Part shown: positions 7,174 through 14,216 of the stretch, piece after piece
Layout of the letters: the number at the start of each line of letters is the position of its first letter
Numbering within the stretch: position 1 is the first letter of the stretch
Source: Armatimonadota bacterium
Lineage (GTDB): Bacteria; Armatimonadota; Hebobacteria; CAIYQO01
Assembly: GCA_029553475.1 (NCBI GenBank)
Contig: JAKPKV010000081.1
Location: 1-44,352, forward strand
Direction: 5' to 3'
DNA length: 44,352 bases
Made by a program: the position numbers and the translations under genes
Notes under the pieces: model-generated
Databases searched by the model: none
The model's input: the letters and a program-made list of their open reading frames with translations, nothing else
What the model was told of the DNA's origin: nothing

Positions 7174-9183
7174 ATGCCCGCCACCCAACTGGCCGATCTG
7201 GAAATCCTCCGCGCCCGCCTCTGCGCGGACCGCGACCCCCTCGACGGCGCCGGCTATGCCACGCCCGGCCCGGACGCCGCCGCGCTCATCGCCACGATGC
7301 TGCCCGACGGCTCCTGGCCCGACGTGCGCTATGCCGACGACGACCTGAAAGACTGGGCGGCGGCGGTCCATCTCTCCCGCCTGCGCCAGTTGGCGCGCGC
7401 CTGGTATCCGGACAAGGCGGACGCGGCCCTCCACGCCGCCCTCCTCCGCGGTCTCGACGGCTGGTATGCCCGCGACCCGCAGAATCCCAACTGGTGGTGG
7501 AATCAGATCGGCGCGCCGCTCCTCCTCGGCGAGACGCTGCTCTGCCTGAAGGAGACCTGCGACCGCTCCGCCATTGACCGCGCCGTCCCCGCCTTCACCT
7601 GTCACCAGCCCATCACCCGCTTCACCGGACAGAACCTCGTCTGGACGGCCACCGTGCAACTGTACCACGGCATCCTCACCGATGATCCCGACCGCGTCGC
7701 GCAGGCCTTCGTCCTCATCGGCAAAGAGGTGCGGGTGCTGCCCGGCGAGGAAGGCATCCAGCCGGACATGAGCTTCCACCAGCACGGCAACCTGCTGTAC
7801 GCCGGCGGCTACGGGCAGGGGTTTGTCGCCGACGTCGGCCGCCTCATCGCCATCGCCGCCGGCACGGCGTATGCATGGCCCGCCCTGCTCGTGGATCGCT
7901 TCGCCCGCTACGTGCTCGACGGCTGCCGGTGGATGGTGCGCGGCCGCACCTTCGACCCCGGCGCGGTGGGGCGCGAAATCACCCGCCCGGGGCACTCCGC
8001 CGCGCGTTTCTACGGCGGCCTGCGGGCGCTGGCCGGTTGTGCCCACGCCCGCCAGGCGGAAGCACGGGCCTCGGCTGCCCGCGATCCCGCGGCCGGCGGT
8101 TCACTGGTCACCGGCAACCGCCATTTTTGGTGCTCCGACCTGATGACCCAGCACCGGCCGGCCTACTACCTCTCCGTGCGCGTGCCCAGCCCGCGGGTGG
8201 TCAACGCCGACTGGCCCTGCTGCGGCGGCGAAGGCCGGCTGTGCCACCACATGGCCGACGGCGCCACCGTGATCATGCGCGACGGCGACGAATACCGCGA
8301 TATCTACCCCGTCTGGAACTGGCGCCAGCTGCCCGGCGTCACCGCCGTCCAGCAGCCGGTCTTCGATCCCGACGCCCTGCGCGCCGCCGGCGAGCGCCCC
8401 TTTGCCGGCGGGGCGTCCGACGGGGGCGTGGGCTGCGCGGCGGTGGATTTCGCCCGCGCCGGCCTCTCCGCGAAAAAATCCTGGTTCCTCTTCGACGACG
8501 GGATGGTCGCGCTGGGCGCCGACATCACCGGCGACGCCGACCACCCCGTGCGCACCACCCTCAATCAGTGCCGCTGGCGCACGCCGGCGTACCTGGACGG
8601 CGTGGACGGGCCGCTGGCGGCGGGCACGTATCCGCTCGCGCCGGGCAGCGCCTTCCGCCAGGACGGCGTCACCTACCGCATCCTCGACGGGCAGGGCGCC
8701 CTGACCCTCGGCCCGCAATCCGGCGCCTGGAGCGACTGCGGCGTCGGCCCGGCCGAGCGGCAAACCCTCAGCGTGCTGAATGCCGGGCTGGATCACGGCG
8801 CGCGGCCGCGCGGCGCCGCCTACGCCTACGCCGTGCTGCCCGGCGCCCCGGAGGGCTTTGCCGATGATCCGGCGCGCTTCGTCATCGTGCGGAACGACGC
8901 CGCGCGGCAGGCCGTCTGGCACGCCGGCGACCGCCGCGGCCACGCCGTTTTCTATGAGCCGGGCGCGGTCACCTTCCCTGACGGCCAGCGCATCGCCGTG
9001 GACCGTCCCTGCATCCTGCTCTATCACCCCGGCCCCTCCACCGTCTTCACCGTCGCCCAACCCGAAGGCGGCGACGGCCTCGTGACGCTGAGGCTGGCCG
9101 GCCCGATCACCGCCACCCTCGGCGTCAGCCTGCCGACGGGAGACTATGCCGGCGCCAGCCACACGCTATGCTGGTACCTGTAA
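7174..9183 (+). CDS. Polysaccharide lyase family 8-like protein
   Basis: A 669-residue protein resembling PL8 lyases (hyaluronate, chondroitin AC and xanthan lyases), which cleave uronic-acid polysaccharides by beta-elimination. The N-terminal half is the alpha/alpha toroid with NWWWNQIG at about residue 105. The catalytic His and Tyr sit in SFHQHGNLLYAGGYG near residue 200, and RG(x)4PGAVGREITR carries the Arg. The C-terminal half is beta-sandwich (the central domain with FLFDDGMVALGADI). ATG at 7174 is preceded by GAAAGG; the longer reading from 7081 runs through the leader. No signal peptide is evident, which is odd for a family that is normally secreted. A cytoplasmic role on imported oligosaccharides, or a wrongly short start, are both possible. 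Confidence 0.8.
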   Translation: MPATQLADLEILRARLCADRDPLDGAGYATPGPDAAALIATMLPDGSWPDVRYADDDLKDWAAAVHLSRLRQLARAWYPDKADAALHAALLRGLDGWYARDPQNPNWWWNQIGAPLLLGETLLCLKETCDRSAIDRAVPAFTCHQPITRFTGQNLVWTATVQLYHGILTDDPDRVAQAFVLIGKEVRVLPGEEGIQPDMSFHQHGNLLYAGGYGQGFVADVGRLIAIAAGTAYAWPALLVDRFARYVLDGCRWMVRGRTFDPGAVGREITRPGHSAARFYGGLRALAGCAHARQAEARASAARDPAAGGSLVTGNRHFWCSDLMTQHRPAYYLSVRVPSPRVVNADWPCCGGEGRLCHHMADGATVIMRDGDEYRDIYPVWNWRQLPGVTAVQQPVFDPDALRAAGERPFAGGASDGGVGCAAVDFARAGLSAKKSWFLFDDGMVALGADITGDADHPVRTTLNQCRWRTPAYLDGVDGPLAAGTYPLAPGSAFRQDGVTYRILDGQGALTLGPQSGAWSDCGVGPAERQTLSVLNAGLDHGARPRGAAYAYAVLPGAPEGFADDPARFVIVRNDAARQAVWHAGDRRGHAVFYEPGAVTFPDGQRIAVDRPCILLYHPGPSTVFTVAQPEGGDGLVTLRLAGPITATLGVSLPTGDYAGASHTLCWYL

Positions 9184-9190
9184 CTTCGTT

Positions 9191-9304
9191 TCCGGTCCCG
9201 CTGGGACTGACTGCGCATGGCCGAATACGCACGCGGCAGCATCGTTGCCGCCCCGTATCGCGCGCCGTCCAGCCCTGCCATGCGGAGTCTGTCCCTTCCG
9301 CGCC
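9191..9304. repeat. 114-bp perfect inverted repeat, left arm
   Basis: Positions 9191-9304 are the exact reverse complement of 9666-9779, 114 of 114 bases by direct comparison. The arm begins 8 nt after the PL8 stop codon. Confidence 0.93.
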
Positions 9305-9321
9305 GGAAAGCAAACACCTGC

Positions 9322-9350
9322 TTGACAAAAGAACAAAAGTGTGCTATACT
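9322..9350 (+). promoter_or_regulatory. Near-consensus sigma70 promoter inside the inverted-repeat segment
   Basis: TTGACA (perfect -35), exactly 17 nt, then TATACT (5/6 of -10). It is the best promoter in the window, yet no recognisable gene follows. A 24-codon reading frame starting at 9363 encodes only a basic, low-complexity peptide. The expected transcript start is near 9357 and runs into four stem-loops. Confidence 0.7.
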
Positions 9351-9356
9351 GCCGCC

Positions 9357-9624
9357 TGAACCATGACAAGAGGAAATCGCCCGGCAGCTCCCCGCTTCGG
9401 CGCACCAGCGGCATCACCCCGCATTTCGCAAAATAGCACTTGGCGCGGGGTGATACACGGCCCCACCAAATAGCGCCGTCTGTTGGTAGTGCGCCACGCA
9501 ACAGCGTGGAGTGGCGCCACCCCGGCCGTAGTCATCGCACCGCCGCCGAAAAGAGCATCACTGGGACCGCGTCCCGATAAAATCGGGACGCCTTCACGCA
9601 GCTCGGCCCTCGATGGGCCGAGCT
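9357..9624 (+). ncRNA. Candidate structured small RNA (unrecognised)
   Basis: Inference only. Downstream of the strong promoter are a 10-bp perfect stem (9413-9422 with 9445-9454), the palindromic repeat at 9481-9531, a 10-bp stem with an AAA loop (9569-9591) and another 10-bp stem (9600-9624). Any of the last two could end transcription, although neither has a clear T-tract. No protein-coding frame is convincing. It matches no RNA family I can name. Confidence 0.3.
9465..9531. repeat. Dispersed palindromic repeat, copy B
   Basis: Same unit as 4593-4660. Both begin with an AAATAGC-type stretch, then TGTTGGTAGTGCGCCACGC, a variable loop, GGAGTGGCGCC and GGCCGTAG. The loop differs and still pairs here (CCACGC/GCGTGG), which suggests that the fold is conserved. 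Confidence 0.7.
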
Positions 9625-9665
9625 GCGGGCGCATGTGAGGTAGAGACGGTTCGATGTTCATGCTT

Positions 9666-9779
9666 GGCGCGGAAGGGACAGACTCCGCATGGCAGGGCTG
9701 GACGGCGCGCGATACGGGGCGGCAACGATGCTGCCGCGTGCGTATTCGGCCATGCGCAGTCAGTCCCAGCGGGACCGGA
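9666..9779. repeat. 114-bp perfect inverted repeat, right arm
   Basis: Exact reverse complement of 9191-9304. The enclosed interval of 361 bp carries the promoter and stem-loops. From 9780 to 10039 no further gene was recognised. A reading frame from GTG 9815 runs into the glycosyltransferase, but its first 75 codons look non-coding. Confidence 0.93.
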
Positions 9780-10026
9780 GATGACGCCTTGGCGTCACCC
9801 ACTCGAGAGGAACAGTGAGCCGTCTGGGCTTCGACCGGGCCCGATTTATGCTCTTTGCCAACGTGCTATTGCTCTGGTGGGCTGTGCATCGGCAGGCTTC
9901 CGTCCCCGCGGATTGCCCGGATCGGGCCGACCGACCGGATACCGCGCAACGCGGGAGCCATTTGGCAAAGTGCATGAATCGGGATCACCAAACGTCCCCG
10001 TTCCCCGCACCCCCGCCAATTCCGAG

Positions 10027-10032
10027 TATAAT
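10027..10032 (+). promoter_or_regulatory. -10 box 7 nt before a GTG start (leaderless)
   Basis: A perfect TATAAT ends 7 nt before the GTG at 10040, so the transcript would begin at or next to the start codon. No Shine-Dalgarno sequence is present. The -35 region is weak. Confidence 0.5.
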
Positions 10033-10039
10033 ACTTCTC

Positions 10040-11092
10040 GTGCGCATTCTCATCCTCTCACATCGGTATACCGTGCACGTGCGGCGCTGGCACGAGGGGT
10101 TGCGCGGGCGCGGGCTGCACGTGCGGGTGCTGGTGCGCGCGGGGGAAGGCGCCCGCGAGGTATACGCGCCGCCGGCGTGGGCGGGGCGGTGCGCGCCGCT
10201 GCGCAAGGGCTGGCAGGCGCTGGCCTTCCTCTGGCTGCTGCTCACCTTCCGCCCGCGGGTGCTGCATCAGCACTGGTTCGAGGTGCCCCGGCTCGCGCGC
10301 CTCTTCCCGCGCCGACTGCCGCTGGTGATCTCGGTGTGGGGCGCCGACATCATTCGCGACTGGTCCACGGCCGAGCGCGCCGCCGCGCGCCGGTACGCCG
10401 GCCGGGCGGCGGCGGTGCTGGGCACGTCGCGATTCCTGGCGGATGCCGCCGCCGATGTCCTGGCGCGCCCCGTCGAGCGCCTGTATTGGGGCGTGGACGT
10501 GCGTCGGTTTTCTCCCCGCCCCGCCGAGCCCCACGCGGACTTCCGCGTCGGCTTCTTCAAGCACCTGCTGCCGAAATATGCGCCGGATCTGGTGGTGGAA
10601 GCCTTCGCCACGGTGCACACCGAGATACCGACGGCTTCACTCCATCTCTACGGCGATGGCGAGCGGCGCGACGCGCTGGCGCGGCAGGCCGCGGCGCATG
10701 GACTGGCGGACGCCGTGTATTTTCACGGCAAAATCCCTTACGAGGCCGTGCCGGCGGCGATGGCGCAGTGCGACATCATCGTGATGCCGAGCCGCGATGC
10801 CTCCGAAACCCTCGGCATTGCGGCCCTGGAGGCGCAGGCGATGGGCGTGCCCGTCATCGCGACGGAGATCGGCGGCATCCCGGAAGCGGTACAGGATGGC
10901 GTGGGCGGGCTGCTGATTCCCCCCGGCGACGCGGAGGCGCTGGCGGCGGCGCTGCTGCGGCTGGCGCGCGACTCGGCGCTGCGCGCCCGCCTGGGTCGGC
11001 AAGGCCGGGCGTTCATCGCCGCGCATTTCGACTGGGAACGCACCCTCGATGCCATGGAAGCCGTCTACCGGCGCGTGGTCGGCGGCACGTAA
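10040..11092 (+). CDS. Family 4 glycosyltransferase (GT-B fold)
   Basis: A 350-residue cytosolic or membrane-peripheral enzyme that transfers a sugar from a nucleotide donor, probably to a lipid-linked or surface glycan. The N-terminal half begins RILILSHRYTVHVRRW and contains LHQHWFEVPRLAR, typical of the acceptor domain. The C-terminal half has GFFKHLLPKYAPDLVVEAF, LHLYGDGERRDAL, VYFHGKIPYEAVP and the donor-site block MPSRDASETLGIAALEAQAMGVPVIAT, in which the E(x)7E motif is present. GTG at 10040 was chosen because homologues start with RILxLSxxY and a -10 box sits 7 nt before it; a GTG at 9815 is in frame but adds 75 unlikely residues. Next to a methyltransferase and a flippase, so surface polysaccharide synthesis is likely. 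Confidence 0.88.
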   Translation: MRILILSHRYTVHVRRWHEGLRGRGLHVRVLVRAGEGAREVYAPPAWAGRCAPLRKGWQALAFLWLLLTFRPRVLHQHWFEVPRLARLFPRRLPLVISVWGADIIRDWSTAERAAARRYAGRAAAVLGTSRFLADAAADVLARPVERLYWGVDVRRFSPRPAEPHADFRVGFFKHLLPKYAPDLVVEAFATVHTEIPTASLHLYGDGERRDALARQAAAHGLADAVYFHGKIPYEAVPAAMAQCDIIVMPSRDASETLGIAALEAQAMGVPVIATEIGGIPEAVQDGVGGLLIPPGDAEALAAALLRLARDSALRARLGRQGRAFIAAHFDWERTLDAMEAVYRRVVGGT

Positions 11093-11797
11093 TCACGCGG
11101 GTTTCCGCAGCAAATAGATGAGCATGTCGCCCAGGCTCGCGCCTTTCATCTGCGCGAACAGCAGCGGCCAGGCGAGTTTCCACAGCGGCCCGCCGCCCCA
11201 CCACGGGCGGTTGCGGCGTGCATCAGCGAAGGCGCGGGGGGCATTGATCTCCCGCGCGACGATCTCCCACCCCGTCCGCTGAATGTGGTAACGGAGCAGG
11301 TTCTCCGGCAGCGGGGTGATGTGCCCCATCTCCGTGATGTCGGGGTCGGTGAAGCGCGTCAGCACCCCGTGCCGCAGGAAACGCAGCCGCCCCTCGGCCA
11401 TGGCGATATTCGGCGTGGAGAGCAGCAGATACCCGCCGGGACGCGCCAGCGCGCAGCACTGCCGCAGAAAGTGCGACGGATTCTCCAGGTGTTCGATGAT
11501 TTCCAGCGCGACGATGGCGGCATACGGACCCGGCAGCACGTTGGCGAAATCGGTATTCAGGTCCACGCTGCGGCACGGCACGTCCAGCTTGAAGCGCTCC
11601 GGCTCGATCTCCACGGCGATGAGCTGCGTAAAGCCGGCGTCGGCCAGGCGCGCGGTGAATGCGCCCTCCCCCGCGCCCAGCTCGATCACCGGATCTTCAG
11701 CGGCGAGCCGCGCCTGGCGCAGCAGCGCGAACGCGGCCTCGTGCCCGTGGGGCGCGGTACGGATGAGCATATCGCGATAGTATTCGGCGGTAGCCAT
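11093..11797 (-). CDS. Class I SAM-dependent methyltransferase
   Basis: A 234-residue enzyme, convergent with the GT4 gene and ending right beside its stop. SAM motif I reads VIELGAGEGAFTARLADAG at about residues 38-56. The acidic loop is AVEIEPERF, then VPCRSVDLN and the post-motif AAIVALEIIEHLENPSHFLRQC, LARPGGYLLLSTPNI. This layout is that of Methyltransf_11/23 enzymes; UbiG-like and O-antigen methyltransferases share it. The substrate is unknown, but its place among glycan genes suggests a sugar or lipid carrier. The ATG at 11797 is preceded by TATAAT at 8 nt and no Shine-Dalgarno sequence, suggesting leaderless translation. Confidence 0.88.
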   Translation of the reverse strand: MATAEYYRDMLIRTAPHGHEAAFALLRQARLAAEDPVIELGAGEGAFTARLADAGFTQLIAVEIEPERFKLDVPCRSVDLNTDFANVLPGPYAAIVALEIIEHLENPSHFLRQCCALARPGGYLLLSTPNIAMAEGRLRFLRHGVLTRFTDPDITEMGHITPLPENLLRYHIQRTGWEIVAREINAPRAFADARRNRPWWGGGPLWKLAWPLLFAQMKGASLGDMLIYLLRKPA

Positions 11798-11805
11798 CAG
11801 CAGGC

Positions 11806-11835
11806 ATTATACGCGCGGCGTTCGGGTTTCGACAA
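11806..11835 (-). promoter_or_regulatory. Promoter of the methyltransferase gene, leaderless type
   Basis: On the minus strand: TTGTCG, 18 nt, TATAAT (11806-11811), then 8 nt to the ATG at 11797. There is no room for a ribosome binding site. Confidence 0.6.
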
Positions 11836-11902
11836 CAATGCCCGTTCCCGGCGCCTGTGCGAGCCGGGAGCGGGGAGGATAGCCGCCGCACTCCGTTCGG
11901 GG

Positions 11903-11908
11903 TATAAT
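11903..11908 (+). promoter_or_regulatory. -10 box, likely promoter of the flippase gene
   Basis: TATAAT on the plus strand about 174 nt before the flippase start at 12082. The leader between them (about 165 nt) holds no gene that I recognise. The -35 region is not obvious. Confidence 0.4.
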
Positions 11909-12081
11909 CCGCGTAGTTCACGTCAGGCGGGCGCGGTTTCTCGCGCTGTTTGTCAGTTGGCCGCGCCATCCGCCCGCCGGCGGCGCGGCGATGCGAGATT
12001 CCCGGACGCCGCAATCCCGGCGTGGGGCGATATGCTGTGGGATGACACCCGCGATACCCACATCCCGACCATGTGAGGCGC

Positions 12082-13491
12082 ATGCGCGACCAGCAGACGG
12101 ATAACCGGACCTTTGACCGCCCCCAGGCGCCGCGCGGCATTCTGCGCGCGGTGGGGTTGGCGTTTGCCGGCCGCGGCGTCGAGGTGGCGCTGGCGACGGT
12201 GGTGAACATCATCATCGCCCGCGCGCTGGGGCCGAGCGGGCGGGGCGACCTGACCACCGCGTTCACCGCCGCCTTCATCGTCTACCTGATCATCGAGCTG
12301 GGCCTGCGCTCCACCATCACCCGGTTGGTCGCCGCCGGCCGCGCCACCTGGCAGGAGGGCCTGGCCACGCTGTCGGCGCTCTACCTGGTGCTCTGCGCGC
12401 TGCTGCTGCCCGTCGGCGCCTGGGCGCTGGCGCACTATCACCAGGTCGCGTTCCCGACCATCCCGCTGCCCGTGCTCTACATCGCCCTCGTCGCCGTGCC
12501 GCTGATCATGTTCGAGGGCAGCGTCGTGGCCGTGCTCGCCGGGCACCAACGCATCCCGGAGGTGAACGCGCTGCGCGTGCTGGAGAAGGTGTGCGTACTC
12601 ATCGGCCTCATCGGGCTGGTGGTGGCGGCGCAAACCGGCCTGATCGGCGCGATGCTCGCCAGCGCCGGCGGCTTTCTCGTCGGCATCGTCCTCGGCTTCG
12701 CCCTGCTGCTGCGGCTGCCGGGCGGCCGCCCGCGGCTGCGGTTCGATCTGCTGCCGGAGATCGCCCGCTTCAGCTCGATGCTCTATATCAGCAACCTCGC
12801 CATGTCGCTGAACTACCGGCTGGACGCCCTGCTGGTCTTTTTTCTGCTCGGCAGCGCCCCCGCCGGATTCTATGCCATCGCCGTCACGATCGGCGAGACC
12901 ATGCTCTACCTGCCGGACACCGTCTCGACCGTGCTCTACCCCAGCGTCAGCGGCGACATCGCCAACGCCACGCCGCGCACCGCCGGCCTGACGCGCCTGC
13001 TCGTCGTGGTGCTGTTGGCCGGGGCGCTGCTGCTCATCCTCGCCAGTTTCCCGCTCATCCGGCTGGCCTTCGGCCACCGTTTCGCGCCCTCGTACCTGGC
13101 GATGGTGCTGCTGCTGCCCGGCATGGTGGCGATGGGGCTCGCCCGCGTGCTCGGCGCCGACATTGCCGGCCGCGGTTTTCCGCGCTACGGCGCCCTCGCC
13201 GCCTGGATCACCCTCGTCGTCACCGTGCTCTTAGACCTCCTGCTCATCCCGCGCGCGCTGGCGCTGCCCGGCCTGCCCGCACTGTACGGGCTGGGCTGGG
13301 GCATCAACGGCGCCGCCGTCGCCTCCAGCGCCGCCTATACCGTGAGCCTGCTCGTCCTCACCATCGCCTATCGCCGGCTCACCGGCATCGCCCTGCGCGA
13401 TCTCTTCCTCCCGCGGCTCGCGGAATTCGCCGAGCTCACCGGGCGCCTGCGCTCCCTCGCCGGCCGCAGGCAGCCCGGCGCCGCGCGGTAG
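12082..13491 (+). CDS. Wzx/MATE-like polysaccharide flippase
   Basis: A 469-residue integral membrane protein with about 12-14 hydrophobic segments. It begins with AVGLAFAGRGVEVALATVVNIIIARALGPSGRGDL, the usual first helix and loop of O-antigen/teichuronic flippases (polysaccharide biosynthesis protein family in the MOP superfamily). The mid-part has PEIARFSSMLYISNLAMSLNYRLDALLV, again typical. These proteins move undecaprenyl-linked oligosaccharides across the inner membrane. I chose ATG at 12082, preceded by GTGAGG; GTG at 12073 is an alternative that adds three residues. It follows GT4 and the methyltransferase, supporting a small surface-glycan cluster. The substrate cannot be predicted. 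Confidence 0.87.
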   Translation: MRDQQTDNRTFDRPQAPRGILRAVGLAFAGRGVEVALATVVNIIIARALGPSGRGDLTTAFTAAFIVYLIIELGLRSTITRLVAAGRATWQEGLATLSALYLVLCALLLPVGAWALAHYHQVAFPTIPLPVLYIALVAVPLIMFEGSVVAVLAGHQRIPEVNALRVLEKVCVLIGLIGLVVAAQTGLIGAMLASAGGFLVGIVLGFALLLRLPGGRPRLRFDLLPEIARFSSMLYISNLAMSLNYRLDALLVFFLLGSAPAGFYAIAVTIGETMLYLPDTVSTVLYPSVSGDIANATPRTAGLTRLLVVVLLAGALLLILASFPLIRLAFGHRFAPSYLAMVLLLPGMVAMGLARVLGADIAGRGFPRYGALAAWITLVVTVLLDLLLIPRALALPGLPALYGLGWGINGAAVASSAAYTVSLLVLTIAYRRLTGIALRDLFLPRLAEFAELTGRLRSLAGRRQPGAAR

Positions 13492-13511
13492 CCAGCACGC
13501 GCGGCATCGTG

Positions 13512-13517
13512 TATACT
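13512..13517 (+). promoter_or_regulatory. -10 box before the methyltransferase remnant
   Basis: TATACT lies 12 nt before the ATG at 13530. It looks like a preserved promoter for a gene that is now broken. Confidence 0.4.
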
Positions 13518-13529
13518 GCCGCTAACGCG

Positions 13530-13789
13530 ATGTCGTCTTTCGATCCGAAAACCTTCTGGGAAACGCGCCGCGCCGCGCGGTATACCGCCGAGGGCGTGTG
13601 CTACCTCGGCCTCGGAACCGCGTACAACGGCTGGATGTACCGGGTGCGCCGCCGCCTCATCCTGCCGCTGCTCCGCCGACTGCTCGCGGGCGTTGACGCC
13701 CCGGCGGCGCCGTCGTCTTCACCGACAATCTCCCGCACCGGGAGGACTTTCGCGGGGTATCGCAGGTTTGCCGCACGCCGGCAGAGTGA
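13530..13789 (+). pseudogene. Decayed SAM-methyltransferase remnant (internal deletion and frameshift)
   Basis: The first about 56 codons read FDPKTFWETRRAARYTAEG, VCYLGLGTAYNGWMYRVRRR and so on. This is the N-terminal block I know from a group of class I methyltransferases (FDPKxYWExR ... YLGLGxxYNxWLYRVRRR). The SAM-binding motif that should follow is absent. Instead, another frame from 13712 reads VVFTDNLPHREDF and ends at TGA 13789, like the later part of the same family (xVxSDNxxHR). The simplest reading is loss of the Rossmann core plus a frameshift. The original frame runs on to 13847 without meaningful sequence. Confident that it is not an intact enzyme; the family name is from motif memory. 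Confidence 0.6.
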
Positions 13790-13816
13790 TCCGCCGGCGT
13801 CGTCCGGCGCGGCGCT

Positions 13817-13845
13817 TTCCGCCGCGCCCGAACTTATGGTACAAT
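13817..13845 (+). promoter_or_regulatory. Possible promoter for clpC
   Basis: TTCCGC, 17 nt, TACAAT (13840-13845). It would give clpC a leader of about 365 nt. The stretch 13790-14216 holds no gene I can support, and neither a CIRCE nor a CtsR operator was seen in it. Confidence 0.35.
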
Positions 13846-14216
13846 AGATGCGTGTCCTCCCTGCCCGCCCGCTGTCCCCGACATGCACGCGCGAGGGCAT
13901 GACCGTCGCTGCGCGGCCGCGGCGGGTCTGCGCCCGCGGCCAGGGACGCGGGGCGAGGTGGCATGCTCCAAAAGAAGCGGGTTTGCGCATTTTCGGCGCC
14001 ATAGCGCCTGGTATGAGACGCCCTGTCGGTGATCGGCGCCATTGTCGGGCGGGCGATCTCTGATAATGGTCACATACGAATCACTACACGGATGGGTGTA
14101 GCAACACCGATGCAGCGGGTATGACGGAGATGAGTCCGCCCAAACATGGCCCCGTGCGGCGGAGCGCTCGCGAGCACAGCAACGGGGGCGACTGACCTCG
14201 GAAGGGAGGGTCAGCG

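Noticed and set aside
9815-10039. GTG start 75 codons before the GT4 gene
   Set aside because: A weak AGAGGA site exists, but the added residues show no family similarity, and the homologous RILILSHRY start follows a TATAAT box.
14042-14067. TTGTCG and GATAAT before clpC as a promoter
   Set aside because: Spacer is only 14 nt, too short for a sigma70 promoter.
14121-14160. GGAGATGAGTCCGCC before clpC, resembling a hammerhead ribozyme core
   Set aside because: The core needs CTGATGAG and a matching CGAAAC; only ATGAG is present and no GAAA follows at the right place.
13850-14216. Possible RNA element or small gene upstream of clpC
   Set aside because: No frame with motif or ribosome site and no recognised riboswitch pattern; only a candidate -10 box is noted.
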